In this document: positions 6,802 to 14,453 of the stretch, piece after piece | How positions within the stretch are numbered: position 1 is the stretch's first letter | Layout: the number at the start of each line of letters is the position of its first letter | NCBI GenBank assembly: GCA_017397695.1 | Contig: JAFQIF010000207.1 | Span: forward strand, 1-14,494 | Reading direction: 5' to 3' | DNA from: Clostridia bacterium | Lineage (GTDB): Bacteria; Bacillota_A; Clostridia; Christensenellales; Aristaeellaceae | Length of the DNA stretch: 14,494 nt | The notes under the pieces: model-generated | The model's input: only the letters and a program-made list of their open reading frames with translations | The model's database searches: none | What the model was told of the DNA's origin: nothing | Made by a program: the position numbers and the translations under genes

Positions 6802-6811
6802 ATTGTGTTTC

Positions 6812-8887
6812 TCAGTCGCAGATCAGCTTATCGGTGCCTAGCGTTAAACCCTTGCCGAATGCCTTTGTTTCCTCTGCGCTGCTTGTCACGCGGATGCCGG
6901 TCAGGCCGTCCGCAAGCGATGCACGGGTGCTCAGGCCGTCGTCGTCATAGAAATCGTAAAAGGCCTCGCTGCCGATCCAGCCCAGCAGCGTGAGATCCTT
7001 GCTGTTGATGGCGTCCACCCATTCGCCGCCCTTGGACAGCGGAATGACGCATCCCTTTTTGATGAACAGCGGCATTTCGCAAAGATCCAGCTCGATCCAG
7101 TGATGACCGGCTTCCAGCGGAAACAGGTCGTAATCCCCGGCGGAGCGCAGGCGCACCAGCAGCATATCCTCGGGCAGGTAGACGTAGCGTCCGCGCGCGT
7201 TCTGGGTGTATACCGGGGCGATCATGCACTCGCCGCCCAGCATCACCTGATCCTCCGCACGGCAGGCGGTTTGATCCTGCGGATAATCAAAGGCCAGCGG
7301 GCGGAACATACAGCCGTCTTCAAGCGCAGCTTTCATGAACTCGCTGTACAGGTAGGGGATCAGTGCGTAGCGCACGGTGATGATATCGCGCATGGCTTCC
7401 ATCGTGGAGAAGCGGTAGATCTCCTGCTCACGCGTGCCCTGGCAGGAATGATTGCGCATCAGCGGCGTGAATACGCCCAGCTGCAGCCAGCGAAGCATCA
7501 GGTCCTCGGTTGTATCGCCGTTAAAGCCGCCGATATCCGCGCCGGTGTAGAGGAAACCGCACATATTCAGTGAGGGCAGCATCTTCAGATTCAGCAGGAT
7601 ATGGTTCCACCAGCTGTGGTTATCGCCCTGCCATACGCCGCCGTAGCGATGCGCGCCGATGTAGGACGAGCGGGCAAACAGCAGCTTGCGCCGGCTGGGG
7701 TCATGGGCGGCCATGCCTTCGGCTGCGGCGCGCGTCATGAACGCGCCATAAAGGTTATGCACCTTGTCGTGACGCGTTTTTTCACCGCCTACGGTGTGAT
7801 AGAAGGTTTTGTAATCCTCGGGATTATTGGAAACCGCAGAAAAGATCTTGCTCAGATCGAAGAACTCGTGAATACCGATGTTCCGGCCCTTCAGGCTTTC
7901 TGCCTGCGCAAATGCCTTTCGGATGCCGTTTTCAGAGTAAAACAGCGCCGGTTCGTTCATGTCGTTCCAGAAGCCCTCGACACCGGCATCGAGGAAGCGA
8001 TGGTATTTGGCACCGAACCATGCGCGCACATCGCTGCGCAGAAAGTCCGGGAAATAGCTTCTGCCCGGCCATACCGCACCCACAAACGGTGTGTCATCCT
8101 CGTAGGTGCAGAAATAGCCCTTTTCAAGGCCCTCGTCGCAGACCTCGTAGCCTTCCTTTTCCTTTACGCCTGCGTCGATGATGGGGATCATATGCGCGTG
8201 CTCGCCGAGCATCTCCGCTGCAAAGCGCGGCAGATCCTCGAACTGCGCGGGATCGACGGTGAAATCCATGAAATCGTCCATGTAATCGATGTCCATGCAT
8301 ACGCCGTCCAGCGGAATATGACGCCTGCGGTGTTCGGATACGATGGTACGCACATCGCTTTCGCTCTTGTAGCCCCAGCGGGACTGTATGTAGCCGAACG
8401 CCCACTTGGGCGGCAGATAGCTCGGCCCGGTGAGCGCGCGCAGGCTGCGTGCGATGGCGGAAAGGCTGTCCTCCTGAATGATATATACGGACAGGTCGCC
8501 GTTCTCGCTGGTGATCACGGCTTCATCGGCGCGCGTGTAGCCCAGATCAAAACGGACCATACCGGGATCGTCGAAAAACACGCCGAAGCATTTTTCCTGA
8601 CTGAAGAAGATCAGAAAGTTGTGCGCAGCATAGAGCGAATGCTTGTCTTCGGTATGCCGGCCGTCGTCGGTGTTCCAGCTCTGGTAGAGATAGCCGCGCT
8701 TGTTGATGCCGCGGTTGGCCTCGCCCAGGCCGAAAATGATGTCGTCCTTGGTAAGGGTCAGGGAGAAGGAAACGGCGCTGCCCTCGCGCCCGACAGCAAA
8801 ATAGGGAAGCGCATCGCTGGAGGGGGCGAGCTGCCGGACCACTGCGCCGGTGTCGATGGGGGAGCCGTAATCGTAGCGAGAGATCAT
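6812..8887 (-). CDS. GH31 alpha-glucosidase, isomaltase-like
   Basis: A 691-residue glycoside hydrolase family 31 enzyme without signal peptide, so cytoplasmic. The nucleophile is Asp309 in GFWNDMNEP and the acid/base is Asp422 in WQGDNHSWWNH. The recalled sequence of the Blautia (Ruminococcus) obeum alpha-glucosidase Ro-alphaG1 is similar along its length (for example FGLGEANRGINKRGY, CMDIDYMDDFMDFTVD, NLKMLPSLNMCGFLYTGADIGGF, APVYTQNARGRYVYLPE) and its catalytic residues lie at nearly the same positions. That enzyme prefers alpha-1,6 bonds such as isomaltose, so this protein likely hydrolyses isomaltose and short alpha-glucosides after uptake. Substrate choice remains inference. No transporter or regulator for sugars is next to it. 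It has its own promoter and ends at the shared terminator; the start codon at 8887 follows AAAGGCGGCAGG. Confidence 0.95.
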   Translation of the reverse strand: MISRYDYGSPIDTGAVVRQLAPSSDALPYFAVGREGSAVSFSLTLTKDDIIFGLGEANRGINKRGYLYQSWNTDDGRHTEDKHSLYAAHNFLIFFSQEKCFGVFFDDPGMVRFDLGYTRADEAVITSENGDLSVYIIQEDSLSAIARSLRALTGPSYLPPKWAFGYIQSRWGYKSESDVRTIVSEHRRRHIPLDGVCMDIDYMDDFMDFTVDPAQFEDLPRFAAEMLGEHAHMIPIIDAGVKEKEGYEVCDEGLEKGYFCTYEDDTPFVGAVWPGRSYFPDFLRSDVRAWFGAKYHRFLDAGVEGFWNDMNEPALFYSENGIRKAFAQAESLKGRNIGIHEFFDLSKIFSAVSNNPEDYKTFYHTVGGEKTRHDKVHNLYGAFMTRAAAEGMAAHDPSRRKLLFARSSYIGAHRYGGVWQGDNHSWWNHILLNLKMLPSLNMCGFLYTGADIGGFNGDTTEDLMLRWLQLGVFTPLMRNHSCQGTREQEIYRFSTMEAMRDIITVRYALIPYLYSEFMKAALEDGCMFRPLAFDYPQDQTACRAEDQVMLGGECMIAPVYTQNARGRYVYLPEDMLLVRLRSAGDYDLFPLEAGHHWIELDLCEMPLFIKKGCVIPLSKGGEWVDAINSKDLTLLGWIGSEAFYDFYDDDGLSTRASLADGLTGIRVTSSAEETKAFGKGLTLGTDKLICD

Positions 8888-8925
8888 AAAACCTGCCGCC
8901 TTTCTGCATAGTGATGTACAGCTTC

Positions 8926-8955
8926 AGTTTACCACGGAGCGATTGCCTGTGTAAA
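8926..8955 (-). promoter_or_regulatory. Probable promoter of the GH31 gene
   Basis: On the minus strand TTTACA (8950-8955) and TAAACT (8926-8931) are spaced by 18 nt, about 40 nt upstream of the GH31 start. The match is fair, not perfect. No clear CcpA (cre) site was seen by eye. Confidence 0.5.
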
Positions 8956-8990
8956 TATTCAAAAAAGTAGCGCATAGATGAAGTTTTTGT

Positions 8991-9019
8991 TTTACAAGGC
9001 GGGATTCATGTTGTATAAT
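8991..9019 (+). promoter_or_regulatory. Strong promoter of the CofE-like gene
   Basis: TTTACA (8991-8996) and a perfect TATAAT (9014-9019) are spaced by 17 nt. The leader of about 73 nt is AT-rich and holds no recognisable riboswitch. A good ribosome site (AGGAG, 9085-9089) lies 9 nt before the start codon. Confidence 0.8.
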
Positions 9020-9098
9020 ACTTGGGTGAATAAAAGCGTGTGAAGAGAAGAATAATCAATTTGGTCGAAAATTTAGCAAGAATTAGGAGTGTTGATAT

Positions 9099-10295
9099 AT
9101 GAGCAGAATGCTGGGTACCGTTTCCATGGGCGTGCGTGCGCCGATCATTCGTGAGGGCGATAATCTGGTGGATATCGTTGTGGATTCCGTCATGGAAGCG
9201 ATCAACGGCGGTGAGATCACCCCGCGTGACCGCGACGTTGTCGCGATGACCGAGGCCATCGTGGCCCGCGCGCAGGGCAACTACTGCAGCGTGGACAATA
9301 TTGCCGACGACGTCCGTGCCAAGCTGGGCGGCGAAACCATCGGCGTCATCTTCCCGATCCTCAGCCGCAATCGCTTCGCGATCTGCCTGCGCGGCATCGC
9401 CAAGGGCGCCAAGAAGGTCGTGCTGATGCTGAGCTATCCGTCCGATGAGGTGGGCAACCATCTGATCGACCTGGATCTGCTCGACGAGAAGGGCGTCAAT
9501 CCCTACTCTGACGTGCTCTCTCTGGAGAAGTATCGCGAGCTCTTCGGCTACATCAAGCATCCGTTCACGGGCGTTGATTATGTCGAGTATTATGCCAATC
9601 TGATCCGCGAGATGGGTGCTGAGGTGGAGGTTGTCTTCGCCAACGATCCGCGCGCGATTCTCAAGTACACCAAGAACGTGCTCAACTGCGACATCCACAC
9701 CCGCGCGCGTACCAAGCGCCTGCTGTGGGCGGCCGGCGCGGAGCGCGTGTGTGGTCTGGATGAAATCATGAATGCTCCGGTGAACGGCAGCGGCTGCAAC
9801 GAGCGCTACGGTCTGCTGGGCTCCAACAAGTCCACCGAGGATAAGGTTAAGCTCTTCCCGCGCGAGTGCCAGGATCTGGTCGAGGCCATTCAGGCGAAGC
9901 TGCTGGAGAAGACCGGCAAGCATTACGAAGTGATGGTTTACGGCGACGGCGCGTTCAAGGATCCGGTCGGCAAGATCTGGGAGCTGGCTGATCCGGTCGT
10001 CTCCCCGGCCTATACCGCCGGCCTGGAGGGCACCCCGAATGAACTCAAGCTCAAGTACCTGGCCGACAACGACTTCGCCGATCTCTCCGGCGAGGCGCTG
10101 CGCGATGCCATCAAGGGCAAGATTCAGCAGAAGGACGGCAGCAGCCTTGTGGGCAATATGGCCGCTCAGGGCACGACTCCGCGCCGCCTGACCGACCTGA
10201 TCGGCTCCCTGTGCGACCTGACCTCCGGCTCCGGCGATAAGGGTACTCCGATCATCTACATCCAGGGCTACTTCGATAACTACACCAACGACTAA
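9099..10295 (+). CDS. CofE-like protein (F420-0:L-glutamate ligase family), role unknown
   Basis: A 398-residue protein that I assign to the F420 gamma-glutamyl ligase (CofE/FbiB) family from its N-terminal pattern RAPIIREGDNLVDIVVDSV and DRDVVAMTEAIVARAQGNY, and from DGAFKDPVGKIWELADPVVSPAYTAGLEG near residues 283-311. In methanogens and actinobacteria CofE adds glutamate to coenzyme F420. Clostridia generally do not make F420, and no other cofactor F420 gene is in the window, so the annotation as an F420 ligase is probably wrong in detail; a related amide-bond-forming reaction on another substrate is possible. The gene is monocistronic, with a strong promoter, a strong terminator and codon use dominated by C- and G-ending codons, unlike the neighbouring selenium genes. 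This points to high expression. Cytoplasmic, no membrane segments. Confidence 0.8.
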   Translation: MSRMLGTVSMGVRAPIIREGDNLVDIVVDSVMEAINGGEITPRDRDVVAMTEAIVARAQGNYCSVDNIADDVRAKLGGETIGVIFPILSRNRFAICLRGIAKGAKKVVLMLSYPSDEVGNHLIDLDLLDEKGVNPYSDVLSLEKYRELFGYIKHPFTGVDYVEYYANLIREMGAEVEVVFANDPRAILKYTKNVLNCDIHTRARTKRLLWAAGAERVCGLDEIMNAPVNGSGCNERYGLLGSNKSTEDKVKLFPRECQDLVEAIQAKLLEKTGKHYEVMVYGDGAFKDPVGKIWELADPVVSPAYTAGLEGTPNELKLKYLADNDFADLSGEALRDAIKGKIQQKDGSSLVGNMAAQGTTPRRLTDLIGSLCDLTSGSGDKGTPIIYIQGYFDNYTND

Positions 10296-10311
10296 TCGCT
10301 ATTCATTCAGG

Positions 10312-10340
10312 GGCTCCGCATCGCGGAGCCTTTTTCTTTT
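10312..10340 (+). terminator. Terminator of the CofE-like gene
   Basis: GGCTCCGC (10312-10319) pairs with GCGGAGCC (10323-10330) around a 3-nt ATC loop and is followed by TTTTTCTTTT. The 8-bp GC-rich stem and clean U-tract lie 16 nt after the stop codon. Confidence 0.93.
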
Positions 10341-10511
10341 GTGCGGATCGCCAAGGGAAGAAAATCCTTAACGCGAACTGTATGGAAGACGGATGTTGAA
10401 ACATTATCTGAAGATTACAGCAACATTTGAGCAACAATTCTCCTGTATATTTATTCATCAGTTATGTCTATAAAGCATTTCAATTCGTGCATATCAAAGG
10501 AGAATGATCCC
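10341..10511. other. AT-rich intergenic stretch before the degV remnant
   Basis: No intact gene fits here. The stretch from about 10385 is AT-rich compared with its surroundings and ends in an intact ribosome site (AAAGGAGA, 10496-10503). It probably held the promoter of the once complete degV-type gene, but no well-spaced -35/-10 pair could be picked with confidence. Nothing else was seen. Confidence 0.5.
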
Positions 10512-10635
10512 ATGGTCCGCATCGTTTCCGATACATCCACGCTCTATTCCACGCAGCAGGCGCGTGACGCCGGCGTTTATCACCCAGGGCGGCCCGGACT
10601 GTGTAGCCGTTCAGGTGGTCAAGGAATTCGCATAA
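10512..10635 (+). pseudogene. degV-family pseudogene with the middle deleted
   Basis: The ATG at 10512 has an intact ribosome site 8 nt upstream and opens MVRIVSDTSTLYSTQQARDAGV, the start of a DegV-type (fatty-acid-binding, EDD domain) protein. The frame then continues as nonsense (YHPGRPG...). In another frame the next bases read FITQGGPDCVAVQVVKEFA and stop at 10633-10635, which resembles the C-terminal end of the same DegV subfamily. So about 22 N-terminal and 19 C-terminal residues are joined at about 10575-10580 and the roughly 240 residues normally between them are missing, with a frame change. A terminator follows at once, as it would for the intact gene. The N-terminal match is firm; the C-terminal assignment rests on remembered family sequences. 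Confidence 0.72.
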
Positions 10636-10649
10636 TAGAATGTGACAAA

Positions 10650-10684
10650 GGGCTCTGCGAAGCGCGCAGGGCTCCTTTTGTTTT
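10650..10684 (+). terminator. Terminator behind the degV remnant
   Basis: GGGCTCTGCG (10650-10659) pairs with CGCAGGGCTC (10665-10674), 10 bp with two G-U pairs, around an AAGCG loop, and is followed by CTTTTGTTTT. It lies 14 nt after the remnant's stop codon. Confidence 0.82.
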
Positions 10685-10759
10685 GCGTGCAAGGTGCCGT
10701 GCGAAAAGGAGGAAAAATCGGCAATCGCTGCTTGCCAATGCTCACGGACCGATGTTTTC

Positions 10760-10768
10760 TGTTATAAT
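10760..10768 (+). promoter_or_regulatory. Extended -10 promoter of the MATE gene
   Basis: TGTTATAAT combines a perfect TATAAT (10763-10768) with the TGn extension. No good -35 box lies at the usual distance, which is acceptable for an extended -10 promoter. The start codon is about 34 nt downstream. Confidence 0.55.
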
Positions 10769-10801
10769 GATGGATAAGAATCGATGGGGGGAGCACTTGG
10801 T

Positions 10802-12163
10802 ATGCAGAAGACGCAGATCCGGGATTTTACGCAGGGCAATATCACCCATCAGTTGGTCACGTTTGCCTGGCCGCTGTTTTTGTCCAATCTGCTTCAGATT
10901 GTCTATAACATGGTGGATATGATCATCGTAGGCAATGTGCTGGGTAAAACGGGCATTTCGGCGGTATCCGTCGGCGGAGACGTTTCGCATTTTCTTACGT
11001 TTGTGGCCATGGGGTTTTCCTCTGCCGGGCAGGTGCTGATTGCCCGCTATATCGGTGCAGGGCAAAAGGAGAAGCTGGGGCGGTTTGTGGGCACGATGAG
11101 CGGCTTCCTTGGTGCGTGCGCGCTGGCCATCAGCGCTGCGGCGCTCCTTTTCAGGGAAGGCATTCTGCGCCTGATGAATTCGCCGCCGGAGGCGTTCGCC
11201 GGCGCGCTGGCCTATTCGTCCGTCTGCATGATTGGCCTTTTGTTCATCTATGGATACAATATTGTCGCCGCCGTGCTGCGCGGCATGGGTGATTCCAGGC
11301 ATCCGTTTGTGTTCATTTCGATTGCTGCGGTGCTCAATCTGCTGCTGGACGTCGTATTCGTGATCATGCTGGATATGGGACCCGGCGGAGCAGCACTGGC
11401 AACGGTGATCTCTCAGGGAGTGAGCTTTGTCAGCTGCGCAGTCTTCCTGACGAAGCGGCGGGCGGAATTTGCACTGGATATGCGGCCCGGCGATTTTGTG
11501 CGCTGGGATCGGACGATGCTGCTGGATCTGATTCGCCTCGGCTTGCCGATGGCGATCAAGAGCGCTTCGATTCAGGTATCCAAGCTATTTGTCAATTCCT
11601 GGATCAATTCTTACGGCATTGCGGTATCTGCGTTTGCGGGCATCGCCAACAAGCTCTCCAGCGTGGCGAATCTTGTGTCCAACGCCATGAACACGGCAGG
11701 CTCTACGATGGTTGGCCAGAATATTGCCGCCGCGCAGTATGCGCGCGTCAAAAAGATTCTTGTTCGGCTGGCGATGATCACACTTACGGTTGCAACGGTG
11801 TTTTCTGCGGTTATCGTTCTTTTCCCGCAGCAGATTTTCTCCGTCTTCACCAGGGATGCTGCTGTGCTGGATATCGGCGGCGCGTACGTGCCCATTGCTG
11901 TGCTGCTCTTCTATGGCGCCGCGATGCGCGCGATCATGAATGCATTGATCAACGGCAGCGGCGATTACAGGATGAACTTTGCCACGGCCATTTTAGACGG
12001 CATCATCATGCGCATTGGCCTCGCTGTTTTGCTGGGGCTTGTGCTGGATATGAAGCATTACGGATTCTGGCTGGGCGATGCGCTGGCGGGCTTTACGCCG
12101 TTCTTTATTGGATTGTGGTTCTATGATTCCGGAAAGTGGAAGAACGCTGTGAAAAAAAGTTGA
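10802..12163 (+). CDS. MATE family efflux transporter
   Basis: A 453-residue integral membrane protein with the two-fold repeat of about six helices each that is typical of MATE transporters. The first half begins GNITHQLVTFAWPLFLSNLLQIVYNMVDMIIVGNVLG, and the second half repeats the pattern at LIRLGLPMAIKSASIQVSKLFVNSWINSYG. Such proteins export cationic drugs, metabolites or, in some Clostridia, unknown compounds using a Na+ or H+ gradient; the substrate is not readable. The start at 10802 is chosen because GGGGGGAG lies 8 nt upstream; an ATG at 10784 falls inside the ribosome site region. No clear terminator follows, so some transcripts may read into the symporter gene, which also has its own promoter. 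No regulator gene is beside it. Confidence 0.93.
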   Translation: MQKTQIRDFTQGNITHQLVTFAWPLFLSNLLQIVYNMVDMIIVGNVLGKTGISAVSVGGDVSHFLTFVAMGFSSAGQVLIARYIGAGQKEKLGRFVGTMSGFLGACALAISAAALLFREGILRLMNSPPEAFAGALAYSSVCMIGLLFIYGYNIVAAVLRGMGDSRHPFVFISIAAVLNLLLDVVFVIMLDMGPGGAALATVISQGVSFVSCAVFLTKRRAEFALDMRPGDFVRWDRTMLLDLIRLGLPMAIKSASIQVSKLFVNSWINSYGIAVSAFAGIANKLSSVANLVSNAMNTAGSTMVGQNIAAAQYARVKKILVRLAMITLTVATVFSAVIVLFPQQIFSVFTRDAAVLDIGGAYVPIAVLLFYGAAMRAIMNALINGSGDYRMNFATAILDGIIMRIGLAVLLGLVLDMKHYGFWLGDALAGFTPFFIGLWFYDSGKWKNAVKKS

Positions 12164-12193
12164 AATAACGGGAAAGATAAAATATAAAGCCTC

Positions 12194-12222
12194 TTGTCAA
12201 ATGGGTCAGTCCCTGATATAAT
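12194..12222 (+). promoter_or_regulatory. Strong promoter of the cation symporter gene
   Basis: TTGTCA (12194-12199) and a perfect TATAAT (12217-12222) are spaced by exactly 17 nt. The ribosome site AGGAGG (12261-12266) is perfect and lies 8 nt before the start codon. Confidence 0.83.
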
Positions 12223-12274
12223 ACCGAAGATTTGGAAAAAAATAAATAGATAACACTTTCAGGAGGAAAAAGCG

Positions 12275-13606
12275 ATGAACAACAAAAGCAACCGTCTGGC
12301 TATCAAGATGCTGATTTCCATGGTCGCTGGTATCGCCTTTGGCCTTGTTTTCATGGCCATCCGTGAGAGCCTGGGCGCCACGTCCGCTGCCTGGATGACG
12401 ATCAATAACCTGCTCTTCCAGGATATCACGGCCAAGGGCGCCGAGAAGGCGATCGGCCTGTTCTACATCGGCGGCCAGCTCTTCGTCAAGGCGCTGCAGC
12501 TGGTGATCGTTCCGATGGTCTTCACCTCTATCGTGCTGGCGATTGGTACCATCCGCGATGCTGCGACCCTGGGCCGCGTGTCCGCGAAGACCTTCGGCTG
12601 GTTCCTGATGACGACTACCGTCGCGCTGGTTCTGGCCGGTGCTGTGGCGCTGGGCTGCTACAATATGGGCATGTTCAACACCACGATCGAGGGCCTCGCT
12701 GCTGCTACCGGTTCTACCGGCGCGAACCCGCTCAACGTCATCCTCAACATCGTGCCCAACAACATCGCCGCTTCTTTCTCCGTCAATAATGCGGTGCTCT
12801 CCCTGATCTTCCTGGCGATCGTCATCGGCCTGAGCCTCAATGCGAAGGGCTATGGCGAGGAGAGTGTGATCAACCGCCTGTGCAAGGAGCTCAGCGACGT
12901 CGTCGTCGTGTTCCTGAACTTCATTGTCAACAAGTTTGGTCCGGTCGCTGTCTTCATGCTTCTCTCCCGTACCTTCGCTACCTACGGCATCGACTACCTC
13001 AAGCCGGCCGCCGCTTATGTCATCCTGACCGTCGCGCTGCTGCTTGTGTACCTGTTCATCGGCTATCCGCTTTACATCTGGGTGACCACCAAGATGAACC
13101 CGGTTACCTATATTAAGAAGATCTTCAAGGTTATCGTCTTCGGCTTCTCCACCAGCTCCAGCGCTGCGACCCTGCCGCTGAATACCGAGACCAATGTCAA
13201 GGATCTGGGCGTGGACAGTCAGATCGCTTCCTTCGTTCTGCCGCTGGGCATGACCATCAACATGGACGGCACCGCGATCATGCAGGTCGTGGCGACCCTG
13301 TTCCTGGCGGGCGTGGGCGGCTATGAGGTCACCCTGCTCAATCTCGTGGTGATCATGGTGCTGGCGCTGATCGCTTCCGTCGGTACTCCGGCTGCTCCGG
13401 GCGCCGGCGCGGTCATCCTGTTTACCATCCTTTCCGGTATGGGCTTCACCGGTGAGGCGACCATGATGGGCTATGCGCTGATCCTGGCGATTAACCGCCC
13501 GATCGAGATGCTGGTCACCTCCCTGAACTGCGTGGGCGACTCCGTCGCTGCCGTTGCCGTTGCCAAGAGCGAGGGCAAGCTCAACGAGGACATCTTCAAC
13601 GCCTAA
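12275..13606 (+). CDS. Dicarboxylate/amino acid:cation symporter (DAACS/SDF family)
   Basis: A 443-residue membrane protein of the GltPh/EAAT family, which imports amino acids or dicarboxylates with Na+ or H+. The family hallmarks are all present: the serine-rich hairpin FSTSSSAATLP (291-301), NMDGTA (329-334) in TM7, the second hairpin VGTPAAPGAGAV, and the last helix NCVGDSVAAVAVAK. In TM8 the positions that bind the acidic side chain in GltPh (Asp394, Arg397) appear as Glu and Val, while Asn401 and Asp405 are kept. The substrate may therefore not be aspartate or glutamate; neutral amino acids are one possibility. Codon use is very biased, and with the near-consensus promoter and ribosome site this suggests strong expression. 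A monocistronic unit with its own terminator. Confidence 0.93.
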   Translation: MNNKSNRLAIKMLISMVAGIAFGLVFMAIRESLGATSAAWMTINNLLFQDITAKGAEKAIGLFYIGGQLFVKALQLVIVPMVFTSIVLAIGTIRDAATLGRVSAKTFGWFLMTTTVALVLAGAVALGCYNMGMFNTTIEGLAAATGSTGANPLNVILNIVPNNIAASFSVNNAVLSLIFLAIVIGLSLNAKGYGEESVINRLCKELSDVVVVFLNFIVNKFGPVAVFMLLSRTFATYGIDYLKPAAAYVILTVALLLVYLFIGYPLYIWVTTKMNPVTYIKKIFKVIVFGFSTSSSAATLPLNTETNVKDLGVDSQIASFVLPLGMTINMDGTAIMQVVATLFLAGVGGYEVTLLNLVVIMVLALIASVGTPAAPGAGAVILFTILSGMGFTGEATMMGYALILAINRPIEMLVTSLNCVGDSVAAVAVAKSEGKLNEDIFNA

Positions 13607-13621
13607 TCGGTTCAAATCATC

Positions 13622-13654
13622 ACAACCCTGTGGATTTCCGCAGGGTTGTTTTTA
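13622..13654 (+). terminator. Terminator of the cation symporter gene
   Basis: ACAACCCTGTGG (13622-13633) pairs with CCGCAGGGTTGT (13638-13649), 12 bp with one G-U pair, around an ATTT loop, and leads into TTTTTAT. It lies 15 nt after the stop codon. Confidence 0.92.
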
Positions 13655-13697
13655 TATGCGGATTGTGCTATCGTAGGGGAAAGAGGAGATGATTTTC

Positions 13698-14453
13698 ATG
13701 TTCGATTTTAAAGATATGACCGTGATCGTCACCGGCTCCGGCGCGGGCATGGGCCGCGAGGCGGCCAAGCTTTTTGCCGCCTATGGCGCAAACGTTGTCG
13801 TCAATTCGCTTTCGGATTCCTGTGAGAGCGCATGCGAGGAGATTGCAGCAAGCGGCGGCAGCGTCATCGCTGTGCGTGCAGACGTGGGCACGATGGCGGG
13901 CTGTGAACGCATCATCCACAAAGCTGTGGACAGCTTCGGCAGGATCGATGTGCTGGTGAATGCCGCAGGCATCGTGGTGGACGGCAGCGTGGAGACTGCG
14001 AATCCCGATGACTGGGATCGATCAATGAACACAAATGTCAAGAGCGTGTTCATGCTCAGCCGGTTGGCGATGCCGTACCTGCGTAAGACGAAGGGCAGCA
14101 TTGTCAATGTTGCCTCCGTCGTGGCGATCAAGGGCGTCAAGAACCGCGCGATCTACAGCGCGACGAAGGGCGCGATGATTGCGTTGTCTCAGTCCATGGC
14201 GGCGGAGTATGTATCGGAAGGCATCCGCATTAACTGCGTCAGCCCGGGCACGGTGCTCTCGCCATCCCTGCAGGGGCGCATCGATAAAACCGATGATCCT
14301 GCACAGGCGCTTGAGAATTTCATTTCCCGCCAACCGCTTGGCCGCCTGGGCACAAGCGACGAGGTCGCCAAGGCCATCGTCTTTGCCGCCGCACAGGGTA
14401 TCGGCTTCATGACCGGCGCGAACATTGTCGTGGACGGCGGCATGACGATATAA
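13698..14453 (+). CDS. SDR family NAD(P)-dependent oxidoreductase
   Basis: A 251-residue classical short-chain dehydrogenase/reductase, complete. The cofactor motif TGSGAGMG (12-19), NAAG (88-91), the Asn113-Ser140-Tyr153-Lys157 catalytic tetrad (the last two in YSATK) and the C-terminal GANIVVDGG motif are all seen. These enzymes oxidise or reduce alcohols, ketones or sugars, or 3-ketoacyl groups; the sequence resembles FabG-like and sugar or polyol dehydrogenase types alike, so the substrate is open. The start at 13698 is chosen because AGAGGAG lies 9 nt before it; an ATG at 13689 directly abuts that ribosome site. It follows a terminator with only about 43 nt between, and no convincing promoter was found there. 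The gene ends 41 nt before the window edge. Confidence 0.93.
   Translation: MFDFKDMTVIVTGSGAGMGREAAKLFAAYGANVVVNSLSDSCESACEEIAASGGSVIAVRADVGTMAGCERIIHKAVDSFGRIDVLVNAAGIVVDGSVETANPDDWDRSMNTNVKSVFMLSRLAMPYLRKTKGSIVNVASVVAIKGVKNRAIYSATKGAMIALSQSMAAEYVSEGIRINCVSPGTVLSPSLQGRIDKTDDPAQALENFISRQPLGRLGTSDEVAKAIVFAAAQGIGFMTGANIVVDGGMTI

Noticed and set aside
7601..8911. 436-residue plus-strand frame
   Set aside because: It is the antisense shadow of the GH31 gene, whose motifs and homology are clear; there is no ribosome site.
9006..9923. 305-residue minus-strand frame
   Set aside because: Antisense shadow of the codon-biased CofE-like gene; its composition is of the same artificial kind.
10704..10716. 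AAAAGGAGG ribosome-site-like sequence upstream of the MATE promoter
   Set aside because: No ATG, GTG or TTG start lies at a suitable distance with an open frame.
12206..13615. 469-residue minus-strand frame, longer than the symporter gene itself
   Set aside because: It is full of D, H, Q and R in a low-complexity pattern caused by the strong codon bias of the sense gene, and has no promoter or ribosome site.
13647..13674. Possible promoter TTGTTT/TATCGT in front of the SDR gene
   Set aside because: Both boxes are poor, and the -35 would lie in the terminator stem and U-tract of the previous gene.
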